A stretch of 64,000 bases of DNA from Mycolicibacter sp. MU0102 (GCF_963378105.1 NZ_OY726398.1:1-64000), one strand, 5' to 3'. Positions 22,692 through 30,753 are shown, counted from the first letter of the stretch. Notes: generated by a model from the letters alone, not told the origin. A program made the numbers and translations.

Positions 22692-24173
22692 CTAGTGGAC
22701 CCGGACGATGATCTCGGAGTGACCCAGCCGGATGACGTCGCCGTCGGCCAGCTGCCACTCCTGGACGGGGGCGTTGTTCACCGTGGTGCCGTTGGTCGAG
22801 TTCAGGTCCGAGAGCAGGGCGACCCGGCCGTCCCAGCGGATCTCGAGGTGACGGCGCGACACCCCGGTGTCGGGCAACCGGAACTGGGCGTCCTGGCCGC
22901 GGCCCACCACATTGGCGCCTTCGTGCAGCTGGTAGGTCCGGCCGCTGCCGTCGTCGAGCTGCAGGGTGACCGAGGCGGGCGCGGAGTAGGCGCGCTGGCC
23001 GTAGCCGCCCCCGGGAGCCTCCCCGTAACCGCCCTGGGCCTGCTGGCCGTAGTCGTAGCCGGCCTGGGAGCCTTGACCTTCGCCGTAGCCGCCGGGTGCG
23101 GGCTGGCCGTAGTCGTAACCGGCGGGAGCCGGAGCTCCCTCGCCGTAGCCGTACCCGGGCTGGCCGTAGTCCTGGCGGCCGTAGGACTGGCCACCCTGGT
23201 CATACCCACCCTGGTCGGGGTAGGCGGGGCGCTGCTCGTACTGGCCCTCGGGGTAGGCCCCCGGCTGCGAGTAGTCGTCTTGGCGGGCCGGAGGTGCCTC
23301 GCCGTAGCCGTAGCCGGGCGCCGGGTAGGCCGGTGCCGGAGGCTGGTGCTGGGGGTAGCCCTGCTCATAGCCGGCGGGAGCGCCGTAGCCGCTGGGCGGA
23401 CGCTGCTCGTAGGGCTGGGCCGGCGGGGCGGGAGGGGCATAGCCGCCGCCTTGGCCGGGGTAGCCGCCCTGCTCGGGGTAGCCGCCCTGCTCGGGACGAC
23501 GCGGCGGAGCGTAGGCGCCGCCTTGGCCCTGGTCGGGGTAGCCGCCGCGCTGCTCCTGCTGGTAGTGGTCGGCTTCGGGAGCGTAGGGGCCACGGGGGTC
23601 CTGACCGCCGCGAGCATCGTCGGCGGGCCGCCCGTAGCGGGGGTCGTAGTACTCGTCGCCGGGACGATCCTGCCCGTGGGCGCCGCGGTAGCTCGGGTTA
23701 TCGGTCATCGGTGGCACTCCTGATTCTGCGGTAAACGCATGAACTGATTGTGGCGGGCGGGATTCGTTGAGCGTCTCGTGGGGGCTGGCGTCAGGGTTGA
23801 CGCCGCCGCGTGCGCGGACCTGGCCGGTTCGCAGGCTCGGCGACTGCTGGAACCGGACAACCACATCACCATACGTTTGCCACCCCTGTTCGCCGATGTA
23901 CCCGGCCAGATGGCGGGCGAATGCCGTCGACGTCAGATCCTGGTCGGCGCCCACCTTCTCGTAGTCGTCCCTACCGAGGGTAATGACGTATTCGTTGGGT
24001 GCCAAAAGTTGATTTCCGGCCAGGGAGCGCACCCCGGCGGCGGCTTCGCGGCGCAGCGCAGCCTCCACTTCCTCAGGGAGGACTTCCCCTCCGAAGACCC
24101 GGGCCATCGCATCCTCCACAGCGGATTCGAGTTTGCGCTCGATGCGATGAACCAGCCCGCGCTGGCTGTCCAA
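22692..24173 (-). CDS. fhaA: FHA-domain protein FhaA
   Basis: A cytoplasmic PknB substrate-type protein that regulates peptidoglycan synthesis by binding partners such as the MviN pseudokinase domain. The 493-residue protein has an N-terminal DUF3662 domain (about 1-120). A long low-complexity linker of Tyr/Gly/Gln/Pro-rich repeats (GYGEG, YDYGQ, PEQGGYP types; about 150-385) precedes a C-terminal FHA domain with GRGQDAQFRLPDTGVSRRH-type residues (R, S, H) and LNSTNGTTVN. I chose TTG 24173 because MDSQRGLVHRIERKLE aligns with the M. tuberculosis N-terminus MGSQKRLVQRVERKLE. GTG 24203 is an alternative. Confidence 0.92.
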   Translation of the reverse strand: MDSQRGLVHRIERKLESAVEDAMARVFGGEVLPEEVEAALRREAAAGVRSLAGNQLLAPNEYVITLGRDDYEKVGADQDLTSTAFARHLAGYIGEQGWQTYGDVVVRFQQSPSLRTGQVRARGGVNPDASPHETLNESRPPQSVHAFTAESGVPPMTDNPSYRGAHGQDRPGDEYYDPRYGRPADDARGGQDPRGPYAPEADHYQQEQRGGYPDQGQGGAYAPPRRPEQGGYPEQGGYPGQGGGYAPPAPPAQPYEQRPPSGYGAPAGYEQGYPQHQPPAPAYPAPGYGYGEAPPARQDDYSQPGAYPEGQYEQRPAYPDQGGYDQGGQSYGRQDYGQPGYGYGEGAPAPAGYDYGQPAPGGYGEGQGSQAGYDYGQQAQGGYGEAPGGGYGQRAYSAPASVTLQLDDGSGRTYQLHEGANVVGRGQDAQFRLPDTGVSRRHLEIRWDGRVALLSDLNSTNGTTVNNAPVQEWQLADGDVIRLGHSEIIVRVH

Positions 24174-24388
24174 GCTGCTACCCGCCTTACTCTCCGCCGT
24201 CACTAGCCCTATCGGGAACGCTGCTGCGGCGTGTCGCTCAGCTGCATCCGCCCTGGACATGGTATCGACCCGGGGTGCCAGGGCGGCACCCTTCTACGGC
24301 GGAGAATCGGATAAGACCAGGTCACGAAGGGGTCACGACGCCCTGGGTGAGGCCCGGGCGGTCTGCGCTGCAGGTCCGGAGCCGTTTT

Positions 24389-24417
24389 TTAAGAGGACGG
24401 GGGACCCGTGATAGGCT
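24389..24417 (+). promoter_or_regulatory. Possible tRNA-Leu promoter
   Basis: A TAGGCT -10-like hexamer at 24412-24417 lies 13 bp before the tRNA-Leu gene, with TTAAGA at 24389-24394 at 17-bp spacing. A T-run just upstream is unusual in this GC-rich sequence. The rest of the fhaA-tRNA gap (24174-24430) must hold the reverse-strand fhaA promoter, but I see no clear hexamers for it. Confidence 0.35.
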
Positions 24418-24430
24418 CCCCCGGTTGCTC

Positions 24431-24513
24431 GGGCGAGTGGCGGAATGGCAGACGCGCTGGCTTCAGGTGCCAGTGTCCTTCGGGACGTGGGGGTTCAAGT
24501 CCCCCTTCGCCCA
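24431..24513 (+). tRNA. leuT: tRNA-Leu (CAG anticodon)
   Basis: An 83-nt class II tRNA. The acceptor arms are GGGCGAG and TTCGCCC with one G-T wobble, the anticodon CAG is at 24464-24466, a long variable arm contains TGTCCTTCGGGACGT, and the T-arm contains GGTTCAAGTCC. CCA is not encoded. It sits downstream of the fhaA promoter, as leuT does in M. tuberculosis. Confidence 0.95.
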
Positions 24514-24518
24514 CAGGG

Positions 24519-24537
24519 TGCGGTTCTACGAACCGCA
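24519..24537 (+). terminator. Short hairpin after tRNA-Leu
   Basis: TGCGGTTC, loop TAC, GAACCGCA forms a perfect 8-bp stem starting 6 nt after the tRNA. It may be a processing signal or a first, weaker terminator stem before the larger hairpin that follows. Confidence 0.45.
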
Positions 24538-24538
24538 G

Positions 24539-24580
24539 ACACAAAGGTCACGAACCAGAAATGGTTCGTGACCTTTGTGT
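24539..24580 (+). terminator. Strong intrinsic terminator after tRNA-Leu
   Basis: A perfect 19-bp inverted repeat with a GAAA tetraloop spans 24539-24557 and 24562-24580, followed by TTGG. It is one of the longest perfect stems in the window and should stop tRNA-Leu transcription. It also marks the border between the conserved block and the accessory island. Confidence 0.85.
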
Positions 24581-24632
24581 TTGGCGGGTAGGAGCAGTTC
24601 TCTCCCAGCCACCCGGCGTTGGGCCCTCCGCA

Positions 24633-25277
24633 TCACCAGAGCGGATCGCGGCCGTTCCAGGCGATGAGCCGGTCGATCGCGGGGGCGTCGTCGGGAATGG
24701 CGACGGCTTCGGCGAACGGCATGGCTACCTCATCCAGGCCCATCGCGGCCGAGATCTCTGCATAGAGCGCGCGACGATTCTCGGCCGGCAAGATCCGGTG
24801 TGCCGACTGCAACGCCGCGGCGACCACTGTGTCGTCCCAGTCGGGCTGCTGGCCGGTGGCGACCGCCAGGTCCCAGGTGTGCACGGTCACTTCAGAAAGG
24901 TAAGACGCCAGGACCTCGGCGCCGCTGCCCTGGATCCACGGCAGCGCCATGGGTTGTTGCAGGACGGCGTCGTCGCCCCAGGCGTCGGCGGCGCGTCGGC
25001 CGGACTCCCGCCACGCATCGGCCCAGCGATTGTCGGAGACCTGTGGCTCGGCGACGGCGAAGGGGTCCTCGCCGTTGCCCAGTGCGGCAACTCGGTCGAG
25101 AACGCCGATCAGGTGCGTCACCAACGTCCGCACGTTCATCTCGGTGCAGGGCGTCGGGTCGGTGAGCTGGTCTGGGCGGATGCCGGCAATCACGGCGGCG
25201 CCGGTCGCGACGGCACGGTCGAGCACGGGGCGGGGGTCGGTCGGAGGGGCTGCGGAAGGACTGGTCGGTGTGGTCAT
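24633..25277 (-). CDS. TIGR03086-type metal-dependent (DinB/mycothiol-transferase-like) protein
   Basis: The 214-residue protein resembles the actinobacterial TIGR03086/maleylpyruvate-isomerase-N family, four-helix-bundle proteins with a metal site, some of which use mycothiol. Visible signatures are TPCTEMNVRTLVTHLIG (first histidine in LVTHL), SEVTVHTWDLAVATG (second histidine in VHTWDLA) and a C-terminal DRLIAWNGRDP. The substrate cannot be deduced. ATG 25277 gives MTTPTSP; a start ten codons upstream is less likely because it invades the short divergent promoter shared with the WYL regulator gene. Confidence 0.75.
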   Translation of the reverse strand: MTTPTSPSAAPPTDPRPVLDRAVATGAAVIAGIRPDQLTDPTPCTEMNVRTLVTHLIGVLDRVAALGNGEDPFAVAEPQVSDNRWADAWRESGRRAADAWGDDAVLQQPMALPWIQGSGAEVLASYLSEVTVHTWDLAVATGQQPDWDDTVVAAALQSAHRILPAENRRALYAEISAAMGLDEVAMPFAEAVAIPDDAPAIDRLIAWNGRDPLW

Positions 25278-25290
25278 GGCGCCATTGTTG

Positions 25291-25317
25291 TGGCCATAAC
25301 CGGACATCTATTGGCCA
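25291..25317. promoter_or_regulatory. Possible operator: two TGGCCA half-sites
   Basis: Two identical palindromic TGGCCA hexamers (25291-25296 and 25312-25317) are 21 bp apart, two helical turns, in the 62-bp gap between divergently transcribed genes. They could bind the WYL regulator encoded at 25340. Short GC-rich palindromes are common, so this is tentative. Confidence 0.3.
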
Positions 25318-25339
25318 GTTTGTGTGGGAGTCTGCTGGG

Positions 25340-26287
25340 GTGCGAGCTGACCGGCTGGTGGCCACCCTTCTTCTGCTGCAGCAGCGCAAGCGGGTGACCG
25401 CCTCCGAGGTGGCCCGCGAGCTGGAGGTGTCCGAGCGCACCGCCCGCCGCGACCTCGAAGCGCTCAGCGTCGCCGGGATCCCGGTGTACTCCGTGCAAGG
25501 TCGCGGGGGCGGGTGGCGCCTCTTGGGTGGCGCTCGGACCGACCTCTCGGGGCTGACCGCAAGCGAGGCTCGTGCCCTGTTTCTCGTGGCCGGACCCGCC
25601 TCGACGGCCACGCCGGACGTCAAGGCCGCCCTGCGCAAGCTCGTCCGCGCGTTGCCCGAGCCTTTCCGGGCGCAGGCCGAGGCCGCCGCGGCGTCGGTGG
25701 TCGTCGATCCACGACTCTGGGGCGCCAGTCAGGTCGCGCCGCGGCCACCGAGGTTTCTCGACGCGCTGCAAGAGGCGGTGATCAGCGGAGTGCAGGTCTG
25801 GCTTGGCTACGTCGACAGCAAAGGCGCAGTGACCGAGCGGACCGTCCACCCGCTGGGCATCGTCGCCAAAGGCCCGACGTGGTACCTGGTGTCTGAAACG
25901 GAGGTCGGCCGGCGGACCTTCCGGATCGACCGTGTTTCGTCGGTTGCGTTGACCGACGATCCCGTGCGGCGGCCCCGGGGATTCGACCTTGCGCAGAGCT
26001 GGCGGGAGATCGCCGATGAGGTCGACTGCAAGCGCACCCCGCTGGAGGCCCAGGCCGTGTGCGCCCCCGAGGGTCTCGGTTTGCTCCGGGGAGTGCTCGG
26101 GGGACGCCTGGAGGTGGGCGGTTCCAGGCCCGACGGCCGGATCGAGGTGGTGATTCGAGGCCACAATGAATATGCCGTCGCCGGCCAACTGGCCGGACTC
26201 ATCGAATGGCTCGAGGTGACCGGTCCGCAGGGCGTGCGTGATCATCTGGCCGCCATCGGTACCGCGCTGGCGGAGCGGTACCGGTGA
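25340..26287 (+). CDS. WYL-domain transcriptional regulator (DeoR-type HTH)
   Basis: The 315-residue protein has an N-terminal winged helix-turn-helix (about residues 1-60, with ASEVARELEVSERTARRDLEAL-type residues: SEVA, SERTARRD) and a WYL ligand-binding domain. The WYL-type core is seen as PLGIVAKGPTWYLVSE, with TWYLV in place of WYL proper, followed by a C-terminal WCX-like region. It is a YafY/PafBC-like architecture. GTG 25340 follows GGGAG. It is divergent from the metal-dependent protein gene, which it probably regulates. Confidence 0.85.
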   Translation: MRADRLVATLLLLQQRKRVTASEVARELEVSERTARRDLEALSVAGIPVYSVQGRGGGWRLLGGARTDLSGLTASEARALFLVAGPASTATPDVKAALRKLVRALPEPFRAQAEAAAASVVVDPRLWGASQVAPRPPRFLDALQEAVISGVQVWLGYVDSKGAVTERTVHPLGIVAKGPTWYLVSETEVGRRTFRIDRVSSVALTDDPVRRPRGFDLAQSWREIADEVDCKRTPLEAQAVCAPEGLGLLRGVLGGRLEVGGSRPDGRIEVVIRGHNEYAVAGQLAGLIEWLEVTGPQGVRDHLAAIGTALAERYR

Positions 26288-26298
26288 GCGGCCGCCCC

Positions 26299-26724
26299 CT
26301 AGTACGCCGACGCGACGTTCTCTTTGGCCCACCGCTTCTCGGCATCCGATCCCCCCGGCGGCGGAACAAGCCCGTTGATCATCCACAGCTCTTCGCTGGT
26401 CTCGTCGACGTGGAATTCCGAGTGCACGCCCGGATGCCGCTCGAGTGTCGGAGTCAAAATCCCGTTGATCCAATCGGCGATCCGCCGGCGGCCTTCGGTG
26501 TCGTGGGCGTGCCGGGCGATGTGGTCGATGACGACACGAATTCCCACTTCCGTCGGCTCCCCACCGACGTAGAAGTCCTCTGGCGCGGTCTCCTGGAAGA
26601 GGGTGACCACGTAGAAGCGCGGCAGCCCGGCACTCTCGTAGTGCTCGGTGATACGGGCGGCCAGCGCGCGTTTGGTCTCGGCGTTGAAGATGCCCGGGGT
26701 GTGGTGAATTGTCCACAGTGGCAT
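26299..26724 (-). CDS. Tautomerase-superfamily protein (cis-CaaD-like)
   Basis: The 141 residues fit the tautomerase superfamily, specifically the longer cis-3-chloroacrylate dehalogenase-like (Tautomerase_3) group. The second residue is proline, which becomes the catalytic N-terminal Pro1 after Met removal. The segments RFYVVTLFQETAPEDFYVGGE and DHIARHAHD and a C-terminal acidic helix follow the family layout. Real activity may be tautomerase or hydratase; dehalogenation is only one possibility. It is convergent with the WYL gene and 29 bp downstream of the SDR gene, probably in one operon with it. Confidence 0.72.
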   Translation of the reverse strand: MPLWTIHHTPGIFNAETKRALAARITEHYESAGLPRFYVVTLFQETAPEDFYVGGEPTEVGIRVVIDHIARHAHDTEGRRRIADWINGILTPTLERHPGVHSEFHVDETSEELWMINGLVPPPGGSDAEKRWAKENVASAY

Positions 26725-26753
26725 GGCGGTACTCCTTAGTTGATTGGGTGCGC

Positions 26754-27455
26754 TCAGTGCGACAGGGCGAAAGACAGGTTCTCGACCGGACCGGACAGCG
26801 CGGCCTTGACGCTCACGCTGATGTCGTCGGCCAGCACCTCGGCGGCACCGGACTCCACGCCATCGAGGATTCGCCGCGCCACGTGGCCCGGCGTCACCTT
26901 GGGGCCGGGCATGTCGGAGACCATGTCGGTGTCGATCAAGCCGGCATGGACGCCGACCACCTGCGTGTGCTGCGCGGCCAGCTCAGTGCGCAGCGAGTTG
27001 GTCACCGACCAGGCGGCGGCTTTGGAAGCGCCGTAGGCGCCAGAGCCAGCCATCCAGGACAGCACCGAGTGCATGTTGACCAGCGCCCCTCCCCCGTTGG
27101 CCGCCAGGATCGGCGCGAACGCCCGCGCCAGGCGCAGCGGCCCGAAGACGTTGACGTCGAAGGTTTCGGTGATGCGCTCGAAGGAGCCGGTCAGCAATGC
27201 GTCCGGCAGCAGCACGCCCGCGTTGTTGAATACCAGCTCGGCATCGCTGGCCGCCCCGGCCAGAGCCGCCACCGACTCGGGCGACCCGACCTCCAGTGCT
27301 AGTGGCACCACCTGCGGGCGCTCATCGGTGAATGCGGTGCGTGCGGTCGAGTAGACCTTGCGGGCTCCGCGCGCCAAGAGCTCGTCGACCAGGGCTGCGC
27401 CCAGTCCGCGCCGTCCGCCGGTGACCACCGCGACCTTTCCCTGTACTGCAACCAT
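26754..27455 (-). CDS. Short-chain dehydrogenase/reductase
   Basis: A classical SDR of 233 residues. The cofactor motif VTGGRRGLG (about residues 11-19), NNAG, and the catalytic Ser/Tyr/Lys in HSVLSWMAGSGAYGASK (key residues S, Y, K) are all present. The C-terminal part lacks the usual PGG motif, so the substrate is unknown. It is divergent from the HxlR-family regulator gene across a 95-bp gap with a clear inverted repeat, so it is probably repressed by that regulator. The tautomerase follows on the same strand. Confidence 0.85.
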   Translation of the reverse strand: MVAVQGKVAVVTGGRRGLGAALVDELLARGARKVYSTARTAFTDERPQVVPLALEVGSPESVAALAGAASDAELVFNNAGVLLPDALLTGSFERITETFDVNVFGPLRLARAFAPILAANGGGALVNMHSVLSWMAGSGAYGASKAAAWSVTNSLRTELAAQHTQVVGVHAGLIDTDMVSDMPGPKVTPGHVARRILDGVESGAAEVLADDISVSVKAALSGPVENLSFALSH

Positions 27456-27475
27456 TTCCGTACCCTCTCTCGCTG

Positions 27476-27493
27476 ACTAACGACTCCGTTAGT
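27476..27493. promoter_or_regulatory. Probable operator between SDR and HxlR genes
   Basis: A perfect inverted repeat, ACTAACG-ACTC-CGTTAGT, lies 21 bp upstream of the SDR start and 58 bp upstream of the HxlR regulator start. A further half-site TGTTAGTC lies at 27527-27534. The placement fits autoregulation and control of the SDR. Confidence 0.6.
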
Positions 27494-27537
27494 AAGAGCA
27501 CAGCACAACAACCTGGATAACGCAAGTGTTAGTCACG

Positions 27538-27543
27538 TATGCT
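27538..27543 (+). promoter_or_regulatory. -10 element for a leaderless HxlR regulator transcript
   Basis: TATGCT ends 7 nt before the ATG at 27551. In mycobacteria, transcription starts about 6-8 nt after the -10 element, so the mRNA would begin at or beside the A of this start codon. No ribosome-binding site is visible. Confidence 0.5.
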
Positions 27544-27550
27544 GGACCAC

Positions 27551-28036
27551 ATGGAGTTCGAACCCCGGTTGCGCGACCGATCGCGCTGGTCCACCGGCGA
27601 TGCGTGTTCGGTGGCCCGGCTGCTCGATGTGCTGAGCACCAAGACGGCGTTCCTGGTGGTGCGCGAATGCTTCTACGGCACCAGCCGATTCGAGGACTTC
27701 ACCGCGCGTTTGGGCGCCTCGGCCCCGGCAGTCTCGCGGGCGCTAAAGCAACTCGAGAACGCCGGAATCATCCGCCGGGTGCCCTACCAGGAATCCGGGC
27801 AGCGGGTCCGCGACGAGTATCGGCTGACGTCGGCCGGCGAAGACCTGTTGCCGGTCTTTCTGGCGCTGATGCAATGGGGAGACAAGTACCTGCAGGACGG
27901 GGCGCCGCCGTTGAGCTTCGTCGATGCGACCACCCAGCGGCGGGTGGGCGTCCGCGTCACCGACGATCTGGAGGGGCCGATGACCGACGCCGACGACATC
28001 GAGATCCGCTGGAACGCACCGCGCCGAACGCGCTGA
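27551..28036 (+). CDS. HxlR-family transcriptional regulator
   Basis: A winged-helix regulator of 161 residues. The HxlR hallmarks are visible: WSTGDACSVARLLDVLSTKTAFLVVRE (key residues W, C, L, K), FYGTSRFEDF, the recognition helix SAPAVSRALKQLENAGII, and VRDEYRLTSAGEDLLPV. HxlR proteins often sense aldehydes or electrophiles, sometimes by a cysteine; Cys14 or Cys38 is a candidate. ATG 27551 is favoured by the leaderless promoter geometry; ATG 27539 is in frame upstream. It is divergent from the SDR gene. Confidence 0.86.
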   Translation: MEFEPRLRDRSRWSTGDACSVARLLDVLSTKTAFLVVRECFYGTSRFEDFTARLGASAPAVSRALKQLENAGIIRRVPYQESGQRVRDEYRLTSAGEDLLPVFLALMQWGDKYLQDGAPPLSFVDATTQRRVGVRVTDDLEGPMTDADDIEIRWNAPRRTR

Positions 28037-28041
28037 CGAGT

Positions 28042-28884
28042 TCAGCCGCCCGCCCGGATCACGGTCTCGGCGAATTCGACAATCGACTCCGGCGGCGCGA
28101 AGTCAGCAAACCAGACGTAGAACCGCTGTGCCCCTTGGCTTTCGAGTCGGCCGAAATGTTCGGCCAGTGTTGCGGCATCACCGCACACCAGGCCCGATCC
28201 CAGCCGGCCGAATCGCCGCTGCGCCGTCTCCGATACCGCCGCCACGTCCTGGTCGTGTCGGGCGAACCCGACCATCTGCTGCACCGACGCGCGCGCAGAC
28301 CCGATCGAGGGCAGCAACTCGGGCAACTTGTGCACGTGCGTGGCCGGCAGGTTCCACCAATCGGCGTACCGGCGTACCAACTCCAGCATCCGGGGGCCCA
28401 CCCCACCGAGCACCAGCGGGATCGGCTGGGCCGGCGCGGGGGTCTGCGCCCGCTCCCCCGCGGTGTTCCAGTACTCGCCCAACAGTGCCAGCGTCTCCCC
28501 CAGCGCATCGACGCGTTGCCGCGGGCCGGCCGTGCTGATGCCGTACTTGACCAACTCGTCGGGCATCGAGCCGGAACCCAGTCCCAGTTCGAAGCGTCCG
28601 CCAGAGGCCTCGGCCAAGGTGGTCGCCTGCTTGGCCAGCACCGCCGGGTGCCGGAACCCGTCGCACAACACCACGTGGCCGACTTTGATCCGCTGCGTGT
28701 GGGCGGCAACCCAGGTGGCCACGGTCATCGCCTCCCACAGCGGCGAAGCGGGGTCCATCGGGGTGTCGAGGTGGTCGAGGAAAGCCACGCCGTCGAAACC
28801 GGCCGCCTCGGCCGCCTGGGCCCGCGAGACCAGCTCGGCGAGGCCGATTCTGGTTTGTGGGAGGTACAAGAACCACTCCGTCAT
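28042..28884 (-). CDS. LLM-class (F420- or FMN-dependent) oxidoreductase
   Basis: A luciferase-like-monooxygenase-fold protein of 280 residues. Typical segments are GFDGVAFLDHLD near the N-terminus, LAKQATTLAEASGGRFELGLGSG in the middle (key residues K-T-L-D/S-S-G-R-F-GLG) and VLGGVGPRMLELVRRYADWWN. Many mycobacterial relatives use F420, but cofactor choice cannot be read with certainty. ATG 28884 has an AAGGGGAAG site; an upstream in-frame start at 29004 is not supported. It converges with the HxlR gene, with a 5-bp gap. Confidence 0.85.
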   Translation of the reverse strand: MTEWFLYLPQTRIGLAELVSRAQAAEAAGFDGVAFLDHLDTPMDPASPLWEAMTVATWVAAHTQRIKVGHVVLCDGFRHPAVLAKQATTLAEASGGRFELGLGSGSMPDELVKYGISTAGPRQRVDALGETLALLGEYWNTAGERAQTPAPAQPIPLVLGGVGPRMLELVRRYADWWNLPATHVHKLPELLPSIGSARASVQQMVGFARHDQDVAAVSETAQRRFGRLGSGLVCGDAATLAEHFGRLESQGAQRFYVWFADFAPPESIVEFAETVIRAGG

Positions 28885-29009
28885 CGCTTCCCCTTCGGTG
28901 TCCGAATCGCCGGCGGCGGCGCGCAGCCCTTCCCATACGTCAGCACAGATGGTAACGATGTTCTCACTACAGGAGAGCGCGTTATCAACAGGGGGAAGGA
29001 ACACGTCGC

Positions 29010-29795
29010 GTGGGACGGTGTGACGGCAAAGTGGCGTTGGTGACCGGCAGCAGCCGGGGGCTGGGCAAGGCTATCGCTCAACGGCTGGCCCGCGAAGGCG
29101 CAACGGTAGCGCTCACCGCCCGCACCCTGGAGCCCGACGAAAAGTACGACGGATCGCTGACCCAAACCCGAGACGAGATTGTCGCCGCGGGCGGTCAGGC
29201 CATCGCGGTGCAGGCCGATCTGTCGGCGACCGAAGACCGCGAGCGCTTGTTCGCGCAGGTCACCGCCGAACTCGGCGCACCTGACATCCTGGTCAACAAT
29301 GCCGCGGTGACATTCCTGCGCCCTCTCGACGGCTTCCCGGAGCGCCGGGTGCGGCTGATGCTGGAAATGCATCTGGTGGGCCCGCTGCATCTGAGCCAGT
29401 TGGCCATTCCGGCCATGCGGGAACGCGGCGCCGGTTGGATACTGAACCTCACTTCGGTCGGCGGAGACTTGCCGGCCGGTCCGCCGTTCTCCGATTTCGA
29501 CACATCTGCCGGCTTCGGCGTCTACGGCACCGCTAAAGCCGCACTCAACCGACTCACGAAAAGCCTTGCCGCAGAGCTATATGCCGACGGTATCGCGGTC
29601 AACGCCGCGGCACCCACCAATCCGGTCGCCACGCCGGGCGCGGGAACGTTGGATCTGGCTAAGGTCGACACCGAGGACATCGCGCTGATCACCGAGACGG
29701 CCTATCGACTGTGCACCGCCGACCCCAAGACGCTGACCGGCCAGATCGTCAAGACTCAATCCTTCCTGCGCGACATCGGCTGGCTGCGTGACTGA
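29010..29795 (+). CDS. Short-chain dehydrogenase/reductase
   Basis: A 261-residue classical SDR with the cofactor motif VTGSSRGLGKA (about residues 10-20), NNAA, and a catalytic Ser/Tyr/Lys set in NLTSVGG and FGVYGTAKAAL. It has the PTNPVATPG region where most SDRs have PG. The GTG start at 29010 follows GGAAGGA. Its stop overlaps the following kinase gene by eight bases, so the two are co-translated, suggesting the SDR acts on a substrate or product of that kinase pathway, for example a hydroxyacyl-CoA. That role is inference. Confidence 0.85.
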   Translation: MGRCDGKVALVTGSSRGLGKAIAQRLAREGATVALTARTLEPDEKYDGSLTQTRDEIVAAGGQAIAVQADLSATEDRERLFAQVTAELGAPDILVNNAAVTFLRPLDGFPERRVRLMLEMHLVGPLHLSQLAIPAMRERGAGWILNLTSVGGDLPAGPPFSDFDTSAGFGVYGTAKAALNRLTKSLAAELYADGIAVNAAAPTNPVATPGAGTLDLAKVDTEDIALITETAYRLCTADPKTLTGQIVKTQSFLRDIGWLRD

Positions 29796-30753
29796 TGCGG
29801 TCCTGACCGCCTTGCGCCGACGGCTGGCGTCCCGCGGCGTGACCGACCTGGTGCCGCTGGCTGGTGGCGCGTCGAGTCTGACCTATCGCGGCAGCCAGGA
29901 CGGGCGCCCGGTGGTGGTGAAGATGGCCCCGCCCGGGCGCGCCCCGGTGGCACACCGCGACGTGTTGCGCCAAGCCCGCATCATCGCGGCGCTGTCGGGC
30001 AGCGACGTACCGGTCCCCCAGCTGCTTTGGTGCGACGCCGGTGATCCCCCGGGCGTACCGCCGCTGTTCGCGATGACACTTGTGGCCGGCGAATCCTTCG
30101 AGCCGCTCTTCGATGCGACGGATGCGCCCGCGGATCCGGCTGTTGCGCAGCGTTATTACGCCGCCGCGGGGACGATGGCCCGGCTGCATCGACTGGACCC
30201 GGCCGCTTTGGGATGTACCGACGAACCCATCGGTGATGCGGCCAGCGAGATCGAACGGTGGAGCGCCACCTTGGCGACCGTCGATCCGGAACTGGCGCCC
30301 GGGTGGCGAGACGTCGGTGAGGCGCTGCGTGCGCGACTGCCCGCCCCGGCCGCCTCGGCGGTGGTGCACGGCGACTTCCGGCTCGGCAACCTGCTGGCGG
30401 TCGGCAGCGAGATCACCGCGGTCATCGATTGGGAGATCTGGTCGATTGGTGACCCGCGTATCGATGCGGGCTGGTTTCTGATCAACTCCGACCCGCAGAC
30501 CTATCGCCGCGACACCCGATATGCCGGCGATTGCCCCGGCATCGGCGAACTGGCGGACTGCTACATCGCGGCCCGTGGCACCGACGTCGCCGAGTTGGAG
30601 TACTTCAAGGCGCTGGCGTGTTTCAAGTCGGCGGCGACATGGTCATTGATCGTCAAGCACAATCGGCGCGCTAGCGCGCCCCGAGCCGAGCTCGAAGCGA
30701 TGGCGGCAGCCGTTCCCGGACTGCTGACCAGAGCGCAGGACCTGTTGGGTTAG
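29788..30753 (+). CDS. APH-family kinase of the ACAD10/11-associated type
   Basis: A 321-residue phosphotransferase with the APH/choline-kinase fold: a glycine-rich N-lobe (GGASSLTYR), an ATP lysine (VVVKMAP), the catalytic HGDFRLGNLL (the HGDxxxxN motif) and the metal-binding VIDWEIWSIGDPRIDAGW. The HGDFRLGN form matches the kinase domain of ACAD10/ACAD11 and bacterial LvaA-like 4-hydroxyacyl-CoA kinases better than aminoglycoside resistance enzymes. It converges on an ACAD10/11-type dehydrogenase gene, overlapping it by four bases. I infer a hydroxyacyl-CoA kinase; antibiotic resistance is unlikely. Confidence 0.8.
   Translation: MTDAVLTALRRRLASRGVTDLVPLAGGASSLTYRGSQDGRPVVVKMAPPGRAPVAHRDVLRQARIIAALSGSDVPVPQLLWCDAGDPPGVPPLFAMTLVAGESFEPLFDATDAPADPAVAQRYYAAAGTMARLHRLDPAALGCTDEPIGDAASEIERWSATLATVDPELAPGWRDVGEALRARLPAPAASAVVHGDFRLGNLLAVGSEITAVIDWEIWSIGDPRIDAGWFLINSDPQTYRRDTRYAGDCPGIGELADCYIAARGTDVAELEYFKALACFKSAATWSLIVKHNRRASAPRAELEAMAAAVPGLLTRAQDLLG

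Noticed and set aside
29788..30753. Aminoglycoside resistance kinase
   Set aside because: The motif form (HGDFRLGN) and the adjacent ACAD10/11-type dehydrogenase favour a hydroxyacyl-CoA kinase role.
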